Source of the DNA: Flavobacteriales bacterium
Lineage (GTDB): Bacteria > Bacteroidota > Bacteroidia > Flavobacteriales_G > Salibacteraceae
Direction: 5' to 3'
Assembly: GCA_013204105.1 (NCBI GenBank)
Contig: JABMOM010000022.1
Location: forward strand, 1-32,708
DNA length: 32,708 nucleotides
Positions 26,456 to 32,708 of the stretch are shown in pieces. A program made the position numbers and the translations under genes. The stretch's first letter is position 1. Each line of letters starts with the position of its first letter. A model generated the notes under the pieces. That model was not told the origin of the DNA and searched no databases. It saw nothing but the letters and a program-made list of their open reading frames with translations.

Positions 26456-27328
26456 ATGAGTGAGCAAAGTACAGCAATTCCGAAAAAACGAACGGTCAAC
26501 TGCCGCGGCATTTTGATCGATCTTTCCACACCCGCTGTGATGGGTATTCTCAACGTTACGCCAGACTCTTTCTTTGACGGCGGTCAGTACAACGAAGCTT
26601 CCCAGCTCATAGAGAAGGCCAAGCTTCATTTGCAGCAGGGCGCATCTATCTTAGACATCGGCGCAGTATCTACCAGACCCAATGCGTCTGAAGTGACGGA
26701 GGCAGAAGAAATGGAGCGGCTCATTCCTGCCGTGACGCTTCTGAGAGAGAAATTTCCTACTGCCATTCTTTCGGTTGATACCTATCGTTCTTCCGTGGCG
26801 CGAGCAGCCATCCATGCAGGTGCAGACATGATCAACGACATCAGCGGAGGTCAACTGGACGAAAACATGTTCACCACCATCGCAGCGTTGCAAGTACCTT
26901 ATGTTTTGATGCACATGCAAGGCACTCCCCAGACCATGCAAGACGCACCTCATTACGATGACGTGACCGAAGAAGTACTCTCCTTTTTCGTCGAACGCGT
27001 GGACGCATTGCACCGACTCGGTGTGCATGACGTGATTGTCGACCCGGGCTTCGGCTTTGGGAAAACTGTGGAGCACAACTATCAATTGCTCAGAGACCTC
27101 GAGCGATTCCAAATTCTTGGTGTTCCGATGCTTTGTGGATTCTCTAGAAAGAGTATGATCAACAAGGTTATTGGCACCTCTCCTGACCGAGCGCTGAATG
27201 GAACCACCGTACTCAACACCATGGCCCTAGAAAGAGGAGTCGACCTACTGCGCGTGCACGACGTAAAAGAAGCGGTAGAAGCTGTGAAAATTTGCGGTGC
27301 ATTAAGCGGTCAAAGCACCCAATCATAA
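26456..27328 (+). CDS. folP: Dihydropteroate synthase
   Basis: FolP joins dihydropterin pyrophosphate and para-aminobenzoate to make dihydropteroate in folate synthesis; it is the sulfonamide target. The 290-residue TIM-barrel product shows the family motifs in order: VMGILNVTPDSFFDGG, DIGAVSTRPNA (the usual GxxSTRP loop with Ala-Val in place of Gly-Glu), VSVDTYRSSVA, DMINDISGG, LMHMQGTP, DPGFGFGKT, and GFSRKS with the Lys and Ser that contact substrate. The ATG at 26456 is the only sensible start. In many Bacteroidota the next gene is the diadenylate cyclase dacA, but here two intergenic repeats and a T9SS cargo gene follow instead. Confidence 0.97.
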   Translation: MSEQSTAIPKKRTVNCRGILIDLSTPAVMGILNVTPDSFFDGGQYNEASQLIEKAKLHLQQGASILDIGAVSTRPNASEVTEAEEMERLIPAVTLLREKFPTAILSVDTYRSSVARAAIHAGADMINDISGGQLDENMFTTIAALQVPYVLMHMQGTPQTMQDAPHYDDVTEEVLSFFVERVDALHRLGVHDVIVDPGFGFGKTVEHNYQLLRDLERFQILGVPMLCGFSRKSMINKVIGTSPDRALNGTTVLNTMALERGVDLLRVHDVKEAVEAVKICGALSGQSTQS

Positions 27329-27333
27329 ACCCA

Positions 27334-27377
27334 CTGTCAGTTCGAGTGTCACGCCGGAGGCGTGATATATCGAGAAC
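27334..27377. repeat. Dispersed intergenic repeat with hairpin (CTGTCAGTTCGAGTG family)
   Basis: The unit begins CTGTCAGTTCGAGTG and ends ATATCGAGAAC, with a perfect 7-bp hairpin between (TCACGCC-GGA-GGCGTGA, 27349-27365). From memory, sequences of this form are scattered between genes in many Bacteroidota. It lies 5 bp after the folP stop and could also end its transcript. Confidence 0.6.
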
Positions 27378-27408
27378 AATCCAATATTCGTTTCGCTCCC
27401 ATTAATCT

Positions 27409-27499
27409 GGGCGTGCCTGCCTGCGGCAGACCGGGCTATCTGCTGTATCTCCGCACCGCCTAGAGGCAGCGCAGAGGATGCCGCTCCTATCCCTCACGC
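27409..27499. repeat. Dispersed intergenic repeat (GGGCGT...CCCTCACGC family)
   Basis: A 91-bp unit that begins GGGCGTGCCTGCC, contains CCGGGCTATCTGCTGTATCT and GCCGCTCCTATCCCTCACGC, and has two short internal hairpins (TGCC-TGC-GGCA and GCC-TAGA-GGC). It resembles a repeat I remember from many Bacteroidota with ends GGGCGT and ATCCCTAACGC. Its mode of spread is unknown to me. Confidence 0.6.
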
Positions 27500-27520
27500 A
27501 AGTTTTATGAAGAACCTCCT

Positions 27521-28432
27521 TTATCGTTTAACAAGCTTGTGCACCTCATCATCTACTCTTAGGAGGTAGACTCCTGGAGGAATGCCCGAAACGTCAATGC
27601 TGGCGCCTGTAATCTGAAAAACGCCAACGCTCCTCCCAGAAATATCGTACAAATCCACGCTGCTTGCATTTGTTGCTTCAATGCTCAGGTTTCCGGAGCT
27701 TGGGTTTGGGAAAAGACGGATTGCATTGGATATCATTTCAGGCTGACCAAGAGGTATGCAAATTGAATCCAGGTAGCCCTCAATTTCCACCGGCACTCCT
27801 TCGTACAAATAGCAATTGACATTCACTGAATACTCAACAAAACCAGCATTTGTATAAAACGGTTCTATGAGTTTCCCCACACCTTCAATCCATTTGATGG
27901 ATTCACAAGCATGAAGACGGGCGTAATTAGGATACTCCAATGTATCCATGAAATTAAACCGATCCATCTGGATGATTCTGTGCGATCCGATCGTATCGAT
28001 GTGCGTAACGACCAACAATGAGGAATCAGAATGTGGCCCGAGATACGCACACTCAGTGAAGTAGGAATACTGTTCAAGTCCCCGATAGATTACGCTATCA
28101 CCTAATTGAACTGAGAAGTCATAGAGCAGTATGGTATCAGCACCATTGGTATCCGTAGTATACACTTTTCCAGTTGCTAGCTCTTCGATGTATATGAGCA
28201 CCCTCGATTCAAATGGAGATGAGGCTTTTGCAACCCTGAACGAAGCGCTCTCCTGGTAGGAATTTTTGTCGAACGCAATGTCTGCGTATTGGTAAGTAGG
28301 AGGGTTTAAGCCATCGTAGTAGAACTCTGATAACATCCACGTACTATTCGTATCAATAAAAGGGTGGTTTACTTGTGCGTTCAGCCCAAGAAATAACAGG
28401 CACATCAGGGCAACGATGAATCCTCTTTTCAT
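27521..28432 (-). CDS. Secreted protein with T9SS sorting domain
   Basis: A 303-residue exported protein. The start at 28432 gives a clean signal peptide (MKRGFIVALMCLLFLGLNAQ). The C-terminal 70 residues are a type A T9SS sorting domain: IRLFPNPSSGNLSIEA, then VDLYDISGRSVGVFQ, then GIPPGVYLLRV and a basic end HKLVKR. The type IX system moves such proteins across the outer membrane, where the domain is usually removed. The middle part (about 25-230) has no recognised domain; segments such as TDTNGADTILLYDFSVQLGD look beta-rich and are typical of uncharacterised Bacteroidota secreted proteins. It is isolated between the dispersed repeats and the divergent accA gene. Confidence 0.9.
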   Translation of the reverse strand: MKRGFIVALMCLLFLGLNAQVNHPFIDTNSTWMLSEFYYDGLNPPTYQYADIAFDKNSYQESASFRVAKASSPFESRVLIYIEELATGKVYTTDTNGADTILLYDFSVQLGDSVIYRGLEQYSYFTECAYLGPHSDSSLLVVTHIDTIGSHRIIQMDRFNFMDTLEYPNYARLHACESIKWIEGVGKLIEPFYTNAGFVEYSVNVNCYLYEGVPVEIEGYLDSICIPLGQPEMISNAIRLFPNPSSGNLSIEATNASSVDLYDISGRSVGVFQITGASIDVSGIPPGVYLLRVDDEVHKLVKR

Positions 28433-28449
28433 AGCGTATGGTATTGGTA

Positions 28450-28457
28450 CCAAGGTA
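28450..28457 (-). promoter_or_regulatory. Possible -7 element of the T9SS cargo gene
   Basis: On the minus strand TACCTTGG, one mismatch from TAnnTTTG, lies 17 bases before the start codon at 28432, with CTTTAGG near the -33 position. Confidence 0.3.
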
Positions 28458-28505
28458 GACGATTCTAAACTACCTAAAGTTAGGCCAGATAGTCCATCAA
28501 TCTGT

Positions 28506-28513
28506 TACATTTG
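28506..28513 (+). promoter_or_regulatory. -7 element of accA
   Basis: TACATTTG matches TAnnTTTG exactly and lies 19 bases before the accA ATG. The -33 position has TTAG rather than TTTG, with slightly long spacing. Confidence 0.45.
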
Positions 28514-28532
28514 ACCCCTCAAACGAATCCCT

Positions 28533-29492
28533 ATGGCAGTGTACCTTGATTTCGAAAAGCCCATCCAAGAGCTGGAAGAACAACTCGAAAATCTCCGTCA
28601 AGTAAAGGAGAAGAGCAAGCTCAAGAGTGTAGCATCCATCAAGGAGCTAGAGACGAAGCTCGACAGCACGCGTAAAGAGATTTATAAGAATCTGACGCCT
28701 TGGCAAAAAGTCCAAGTCAGCCGACACCCGGAGCGCCCATACACCCTAGCTTACATCCAAGCAGTAACCGGCGGCGACTTCATCGAACTTCACGGAGACC
28801 GAGGCGTACGCGACGACAAGGCCATGGTAGGTGGCTTCGGAAGCATCGACGGAAAGACCTTCATGTTCGTGGGTCAGCAAAAAGGCATCAACACCAAAAT
28901 GCGCCAGTATCGAAACTTCGGAATGGCAAACCCAGAAGGGTACCGCAAGGCATTGCGTCTCTTCAGACTAGCAGAGAAATTCAACAAGCCCATCGTTTGC
29001 TTCATCGACACTCCGGGAGCTTTCCCAGGATTAGAAGCAGAAGAGCGAGGCCAAGGAGAAGCCATCGCCCGCAACATCTACGAGATGTTTAACCTGCGTG
29101 TGCCGGTCATCGCCATCATCATTGGTGAAGGTGCCTCAGGAGGTGCATTGGGCATCGGCGTTGCAGACAAGGTAATGATGATGGAGTACACTTGGTATTC
29201 GGTCATCTCCCCAGAATCCTGCTCATCCATTCTATGGAGAAGTTGGGACTACAAAGAAATTGCAGCGGACGCCCTCAAGTTAACTGCAGACAACATGTTG
29301 GACAACGGCCTCATCGACGGCATCATCAAAGAACCGTTAGGAGGAGCCCACAGCAACCCAACCGAAGCGTTCGAAAACGTAAAGCACGAGATCTTGAAGC
29401 AGTACGATGCCTTGAAGCGTCTCAAGCCAGAAAGCCGAACCAATACGCGTATTGAAAAATACAGCGGCATGGGAGTGTATGTCGAAGGATAA
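28533..29492 (+). CDS. accA: Acetyl-CoA carboxylase carboxyltransferase subunit alpha
   Basis: AccA with AccD transfers the carboxyl group from biotin to acetyl-CoA, giving malonyl-CoA for fatty acid synthesis. The 319-residue product has the usual length. It starts with an N-terminal helix pair ([19 protein letters not shown]). The crotonase-type core follows, with family motifs [56 protein letters not shown] in part, and [18 protein letters not shown], whose Gly-Gly pair forms the oxyanion hole. It appears to be transcribed alone from its own promoter; accD and accB/C are not in the window. Confidence 0.97.
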   Translation: MAVYLDFEKPIQELEEQLENLRQVKEKSKLKSVASIKELETKLDSTRKEIYKNLTPWQKVQVSRHPERPYTLAYIQAVTGGDFIELHGDRGVRDDKAMVGGFGSIDGKTFMFVGQQKGINTKMRQYRNFGMANPEGYRKALRLFRLAEKFNKPIVCFIDTPGAFPGLEAEERGQGEAIARNIYEMFNLRVPVIAIIIGEGASGGALGIGVADKVMMMEYTWYSVISPESCSSILWRSWDYKEIAADALKLTADNMLDNGLIDGIIKEPLGGAHSNPTEAFENVKHEILKQYDALKRLKPESRTNTRIEKYSGMGVYVEG

Positions 29493-29569
29493 GAAAACGT
29501 CCAATCGGTCTTTTCGAAACAGGTGATCCGACTCCAATGGTCGAGCAAGAGGTGCGGTCGCTTTCTCAC

Positions 29570-29627
29570 GTTCCCCCATTCTCTAATCCCATAATCCCCT
29601 AATCCTCTTATTTCCCAATTCCCCTAC
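29570..29627. repeat. C-rich simple-sequence tract before menC
   Basis: A pyrimidine-rich run of CCCATAATCCCCTAATCC-type words ending in CAATTCCCC, directly before menC. It resembles the CCCTATT tract before prmA. The rest of the 145-bp gap (29493-29569) shows no feature I can name. Confidence 0.55.
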
Positions 29628-29637
29628 CTTGCGCTTC

Positions 29638-30681
29638 ATGGCCCAAGTCCGTTGGAAGAAATATACCCTCCAATTCAAACGTCCAAGCGGCACGTCGCGC
29701 GGCGTATTGACCACCAAGGTCTCCTATTTCTTGATTTGGGAATATGATTCCTTTGCCTATCCAGCCTTGGGTGAATGCAGCCTGATCGAAGGGCTGAGTC
29801 CAGACCCAAAGGAGGGCTACGAACACACCTTGGACCTTGTTTGCCAAAACTTGCGAGAAGGCGGTAATTCTTTTCCAGACCTCAGTGCCTATCCTTCCAT
29901 TCAATTCGGACTTGAAACCTTGCTTTTAGATATTCAGGCCAAAGGCTCAAAACAACTCTTCAACAACGCTTTCTCCAAAGGGTCAAAGGGGATGCAGATC
30001 AACGGACTGATCTGGATGGGCGAACGCGCCTTCATGCGAGAACAGATCGTAGAAAAGATCCATCAAGGATTTGCCTGTGTAAAATTGAAGATCGGAGCGA
30101 CCGACTTCGAAACAGAGCTGAGCTTGCTCCGCTTCATCCGCGAAGAATTCGGTTCTGATATTGAACTCCGGGTGGATGCAAATGGCGCGTTTGCACCCGA
30201 TGAAGCCTCGGGGAAATTGCGAAAGTTAGCTGCGTATGATCTACACTCTATAGAGCAGCCTATTGCCCAGGGGCAGTGGGAAGACATGGCGCAGCTTTGC
30301 GAACAAACACCCTTGCCGATAGCACTGGATGAAGAGCTGATCGGTATATCTGAATTCGATGAAAAGAAACGTTTGATGGAGACCATAAAACCCCAGTACA
30401 TCATTCTTAAACCCTCATTACACGGAGGCATGAAAGGTTCAGATGAGTGGATCCGTCTAGCAGAGGAGCAAGGCGCCAAATGGTGGATTACCTCTGCCTT
30501 GGAAAGCAATGTAGGTCTCAACGCCATCGCGCAGTACACCTTCGAGAAGGACGTTCAGCTCCCACAAGGACTTGGCACGGGAGGATTGTACACCAACAAT
30601 TTCGATTCTCCTCTGTATCTTCAAGGCCAGATCATTCGTTTTGATCCCAACAAAAACTGGGACCTAACAGCAATCATATGA
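29638..30681 (+). CDS. menC: o-Succinylbenzoate synthase
   Basis: MenC dehydrates SHCHC to o-succinylbenzoate in menaquinone synthesis. The 347-residue product belongs to the enolase superfamily. The catalytic lysines are Lys149 and Lys151 in VKLKIGA. The magnesium ligands are Asp180 (RVDANGAF), Glu206 (SIEQPI) and Asp231 (ALDEEL). The second-face lysine is Lys258 (ILKPSLHGG). The C terminus has GLGTGGLYTNNF. A Dipeptide-epimerase relative is excluded mainly by context: menE follows with an ATGA overlap. The ATG at 29638 is preferred over a TTG three codons upstream. Confidence 0.93.
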   Translation: MAQVRWKKYTLQFKRPSGTSRGVLTTKVSYFLIWEYDSFAYPALGECSLIEGLSPDPKEGYEHTLDLVCQNLREGGNSFPDLSAYPSIQFGLETLLLDIQAKGSKQLFNNAFSKGSKGMQINGLIWMGERAFMREQIVEKIHQGFACVKLKIGATDFETELSLLRFIREEFGSDIELRVDANGAFAPDEASGKLRKLAAYDLHSIEQPIAQGQWEDMAQLCEQTPLPIALDEELIGISEFDEKKRLMETIKPQYIILKPSLHGGMKGSDEWIRLAEEQGAKWWITSALESNVGLNAIAQYTFEKDVQLPQGLGTGGLYTNNFDSPLYLQGQIIRFDPNKNWDLTAII

Positions 30682-31787
30682 TAAGCGAAACACCCGAGTG
30701 GAAAAAGTTTAAGAGTCTTTCAATTGACGGACGTAAGAGATCTCTGCATGAATGGAGAGCCTACGCGCAGCAACAGTTGCAAGAGGGCTATGGCATTGGT
30801 GAATTAGAAGATATATTGGAGTTCGTTGTCGACTGGAGTAACACGAAAGATTGGATCCAAGCGAGGACATCTGGAAGTACCGGAAGACCCAAAAACATCA
30901 AGATCAAGAAGGAACATATCCTAGCAAGCGCTAAGCGTACATTGGACTTTCTTGCCTTAAAACCTGGCGACAGCGCCCTGCTTTGCATGCCGAATCGATT
31001 CATCGGAGGCAAGATGATGATCGCCCGTTCCATCATCGGAGACCTAGACCTCCACATCGCAGACACAACAGCAATGCCCGAACTCCCTAGTGGAAAAAGC
31101 ATAGATTTCGCAGCAGTCGTGCCCATGCAGCTCTACAACATCACCGAAGATCCAGCGGCGACCGAACAGTGGAAAAAAGTAAAGAAGATCATTGTAGGAG
31201 GAGGTCAGGTAGACCCTCGTTTAGATGAAAGGGTCAGCAACTGGCCGAATGAGATTTACGAATCCTTTGGTATGACAGAGACCATTTCGCACGTAGCTCT
31301 TCGGCGCATCAATGGTAAGGAGCGGAATACGCCGTTCATGGTATTGGACGGCATCGAGATTGACACCGACGAACGGGATTGTTTGATCATAAAATCAGAC
31401 CTATTGCCTGAGAATCCATTGGTTACAAATGACATCATTCGACTGGAAAATGATCGCTCTTTCCACTGGGTAGGAAGGGCGGATAACATGATCAACAGCG
31501 GCGGCGTAAAGGTCATTCCCGAAGTCATAGAGAAGCTCGTGAAGCCGTACTTGAACACCAAGTTCTTTTTCGCAGGTCTGCGAGACGAAAAATTGGGTGA
31601 GCGTGTCGTCCTGATCATTGAAAGTCAACCCCTCAGCGAAACCGATCAAACGGAACTCATTGCTGACCTCAAGAGGGATCTGCACAAGCACGAACTCCCC
31701 AAAGAAATCCTCTACCTCGACGCCTTTGAGGAAACCGAAAACGGCAAACTAAACCGAGCCAAAACCATAAAACTACTCCCCAAATAA
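30678..31787 (+). CDS. menE: o-Succinylbenzoate-CoA ligase
   Basis: MenE adenylates o-succinylbenzoate and attaches CoenzymeA, the step after MenC in menaquinone synthesis. The 369-residue product is shorter than the usual 450-500, mainly at the N terminus, which fits the compact form I associate with Bacteroidota. AMP-binding motifs are complete: P-loop ARTSGSTGRPK near residue 62, YESFGMTETISH for A5, the A7-like VTNDIIRLE, and WVGRADNMINSGGVKV for A8. The C-terminal Lys lies in ETENGKLNRAKT (A10). It overlaps menC by ATGA. The stop is 3 bp before the left hairpin array, which may shape the 3' end of the message. Confidence 0.93.
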   Translation: MISETPEWKKFKSLSIDGRKRSLHEWRAYAQQQLQEGYGIGELEDILEFVVDWSNTKDWIQARTSGSTGRPKNIKIKKEHILASAKRTLDFLALKPGDSALLCMPNRFIGGKMMIARSIIGDLDLHIADTTAMPELPSGKSIDFAAVVPMQLYNITEDPAATEQWKKVKKIIVGGGQVDPRLDERVSNWPNEIYESFGMTETISHVALRRINGKERNTPFMVLDGIEIDTDERDCLIIKSDLLPENPLVTNDIIRLENDRSFHWVGRADNMINSGGVKVIPEVIEKLVKPYLNTKFFFAGLRDEKLGERVVLIIESQPLSETDQTELIADLKRDLHKHELPKEILYLDAFEETENGKLNRAKTIKLLPK

Positions 31788-31790
31788 AAA

Positions 31791-31980
31791 GCCCCAGAGG
31801 GGCGACACATCACCAGCCCCAGAAGGGCGACACATCACCAGCCCCAGAGGGGCGACACATCACCAGCCCCAGAGGGGCGACACATCATCAGCCCCAGAGG
31901 GGCGACACATCATCAGCCCCAGAGGGGCGACACATCATCAGCCCCAGAGGGGCGACACATCATCAGCCCCAGAGGGGCGG
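31791..31980. repeat. Left REP-like array, eight 25-bp units
   Basis: Eight units start at 31791 and every 25 bases to 31966. The unit is GCCCCAGAGGGGCGACACAT followed by CACCA (first three spacers) or CATCA (last four). Each unit forms a short hairpin (GCCCC-AGA-GGGGC). Unit 2 has one change that breaks it (AGAAGGGC). The last unit, next to the transposase gene, replaces GACACAT with GGTATAT. There are no unique spacers. Confidence 0.9.
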
Positions 31981-31984
31981 TATA

Positions 31985-32455
31985 TCAATCCGGAAGTATA
32001 TGCCAATCGAAGAGATATTTCTCCTCGTAGTTCACATCATACGTTTCCAGCAGGTCGATGTATTCCATTTTGAACGCCTTTTTCCGGTGATGCTCCTCCT
32101 GATTTTCAATGTAGGCAGCCACATTGCTCATCGCCTCCAAAGAATAAGAAAATGCTCCATATCCATTTTGCCACCCAAATTTCTTGCGACAGAATTTTTG
32201 CTCATTCATGTACTTCGATGAATTCGATTTGATCAATCGCACCAGTTCAGAAATCGATTGGTTTGGGTTGAGCCCAACCAGGATGTGACAATGGTCCGGC
32301 ATACATGATATGGCTAGCAATTTATGCCCGTAGGCTTGGATGATTCCCGTGATGTACATTTCCAACAAATCCTTAAACCTCGGTTGAACCAACGCCTCTC
32401 GATGTTTGACAGAAAAGACGAGTTGGATGGTTATTTGAGAGTAGGTATTTGCCAC
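31985..32455 (-). CDS. IS200-like Y1 transposase (RAYT type)
   Basis: A 156-residue HUH single-strand DNA nuclease of the Y1 transposase family (IS200/REP-associated). The GTG at 32455 gives the usual start, VANTYSQITIQLVFSVKHRE; a longer frame from 32542 would add 29 unrelated residues. The HUH motif is in ISCMPDHCHILVGL (His-x-His), and the catalytic Tyr is in VAAYIENQEEHHRK. The segment KKFGWQNGYGAFSYS is typical of this family in Bacteroidota. Such enzymes cut at hairpin DNA ends. No conventional IS ends or second gene (tnpB) are visible. Instead, inverted arrays of short hairpins flank the gene on both sides, which is why I prefer a REP-associated type over a complete IS. Confidence 0.9.
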   Translation of the reverse strand: MANTYSQITIQLVFSVKHREALVQPRFKDLLEMYITGIIQAYGHKLLAISCMPDHCHILVGLNPNQSISELVRLIKSNSSKYMNEQKFCRKKFGWQNGYGAFSYSLEAMSNVAAYIENQEEHHRKKAFKMEYIDLLETYDVNYEEKYLFDWHILPD

Positions 32456-32551
32456 GTATTTGACTTGATATCCATGGAAAATTACAGCCTCCGATCTTGA
32501 CCCAACTTGCGAAAATGCCTTGGTAAAATCTACATTTTGCACTTTTTTCCT

Positions 32552-32708
32552 TGTCGCCCCTTACGGGGCTTTGGGTGTGTCGCCCCTTACGGGGCTTTGG
32601 GTGTGTCGCCCCTACGGGGCTTTGGGTGTGTCGCCCCTACGGGGCTTTGGGTGTGTCGCCCCTACGGGGCTTTGGGTGTGTCGCCCCTACGGGGCTTTGG
32701 GTGTGTCG
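32552..32708. repeat. Right REP-like array, at least six units
   Basis: Units start at 32552, 32578, 32604, 32629, 32654 and 32679, and a seventh begins at 32704 and is cut by the window end. Each has TGTCGCCCC, a loop, GGGGCTTTGGGTG. The first two units have loop TTAC (26-bp period); the later four have TAC (25 bp). The array reads in the opposite direction to the left array. It lies upstream of the transposase gene and probably continues beyond the window. Confidence 0.9.

Noticed and set aside
30063-30539. 158-residue minus-strand open frame
   Set aside because: It is antisense to menC, whose complete set of catalytic residues is on the other strand.
31791-31980. CRISPR array
   Set aside because: The 25-base units repeat directly with no unique spacers, and no cas genes are present. 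They are hairpin tandem repeats.
32456-32542. 29-residue N-terminal extension of the transposase
   Set aside because: Family members start at the equivalent of the GTG at 32455 (VANTYSQI); the upstream part looks like leader DNA.
31985-32708. Complete insertion sequence
   Set aside because: No defined left and right ends, target-site motif or tnpB gene can be placed; the flanks are repeat arrays, and the right side is cut by the window.

Overview
The window looks like a chromosome segment of a Bacteroidota bacterium, probably a marine-type Flavobacteriales. The evidence is a secreted protein with a type IX secretion (T9SS) sorting domain, several promoters of the TTG / TAnnTTTG type, a menaquinone pathway pair (menC-menE), the clpS / tpiA / DUF1599 / folP gene set typical of the phylum, FloA with NfeD, and dispersed intergenic repeats I associate with this phylum. 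No rRNA, tRNA, phage or CRISPR was found.

Layout. 1-591 is non-coding and holds a duplicated composite repeat. 673-15633 is a long plus-strand run: a small lipoprotein, prmA, a 1485-residue secreted beta-rich protein of unknown function, plsY, a 1938-residue TPR/PD40/coiled-coil/triple-SPOR envelope protein, clpS, an M48 lipoprotein protease, nfeD and floA. 15636-17794 is a minus-strand pair (DoxX/BT_3928-like protein, then tpiA). 17972-24647 is plus strand again: a PDZ-alpha/beta hydrolase, an ABC exporter, rluF, a GreA/B-like protein, a Cys-rich lipoprotein and an anchored alpha-carbonic anhydrase. 24662-26438 is minus strand (DUF1599, then a glycosyltransferase), divergent from folP with only 17 bp between start codons. 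Two back-to-back intergenic repeats and a T9SS cargo gene follow, then accA, menC and menE.

The window ends in the most structured locus: an IS200-like Y1 (REP-associated, RAYT-type) transposase gene with an array of short hairpin repeats on each side, eight units on the left and at least six on the right, in inverted orientation. The right array runs off the window.

How the genes fit together. Much of the plus-strand run concerns envelope and membrane quality: PlsY makes lysophosphatidate, the SPOR protein probably binds peptidoglycan, FloA/NfeD organise membrane domains, and the M48 protease and ClpS deal with proteolysis. Genes I remember as neighbours in many Bacteroidota (folP, DUF1599, DoxX, tpiA, prmA, clpS) are all present but split into blocks by inserted genes and inversions. 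Four ATGA stop/start overlaps between recognised or conserved-looking genes (prmA/large protein, clpS/M48, rluF/Gre-like, menC/menE) suggest translational coupling is common here. The best candidates for undescribed biology are the two giant envelope proteins and the transposase-REP locus.
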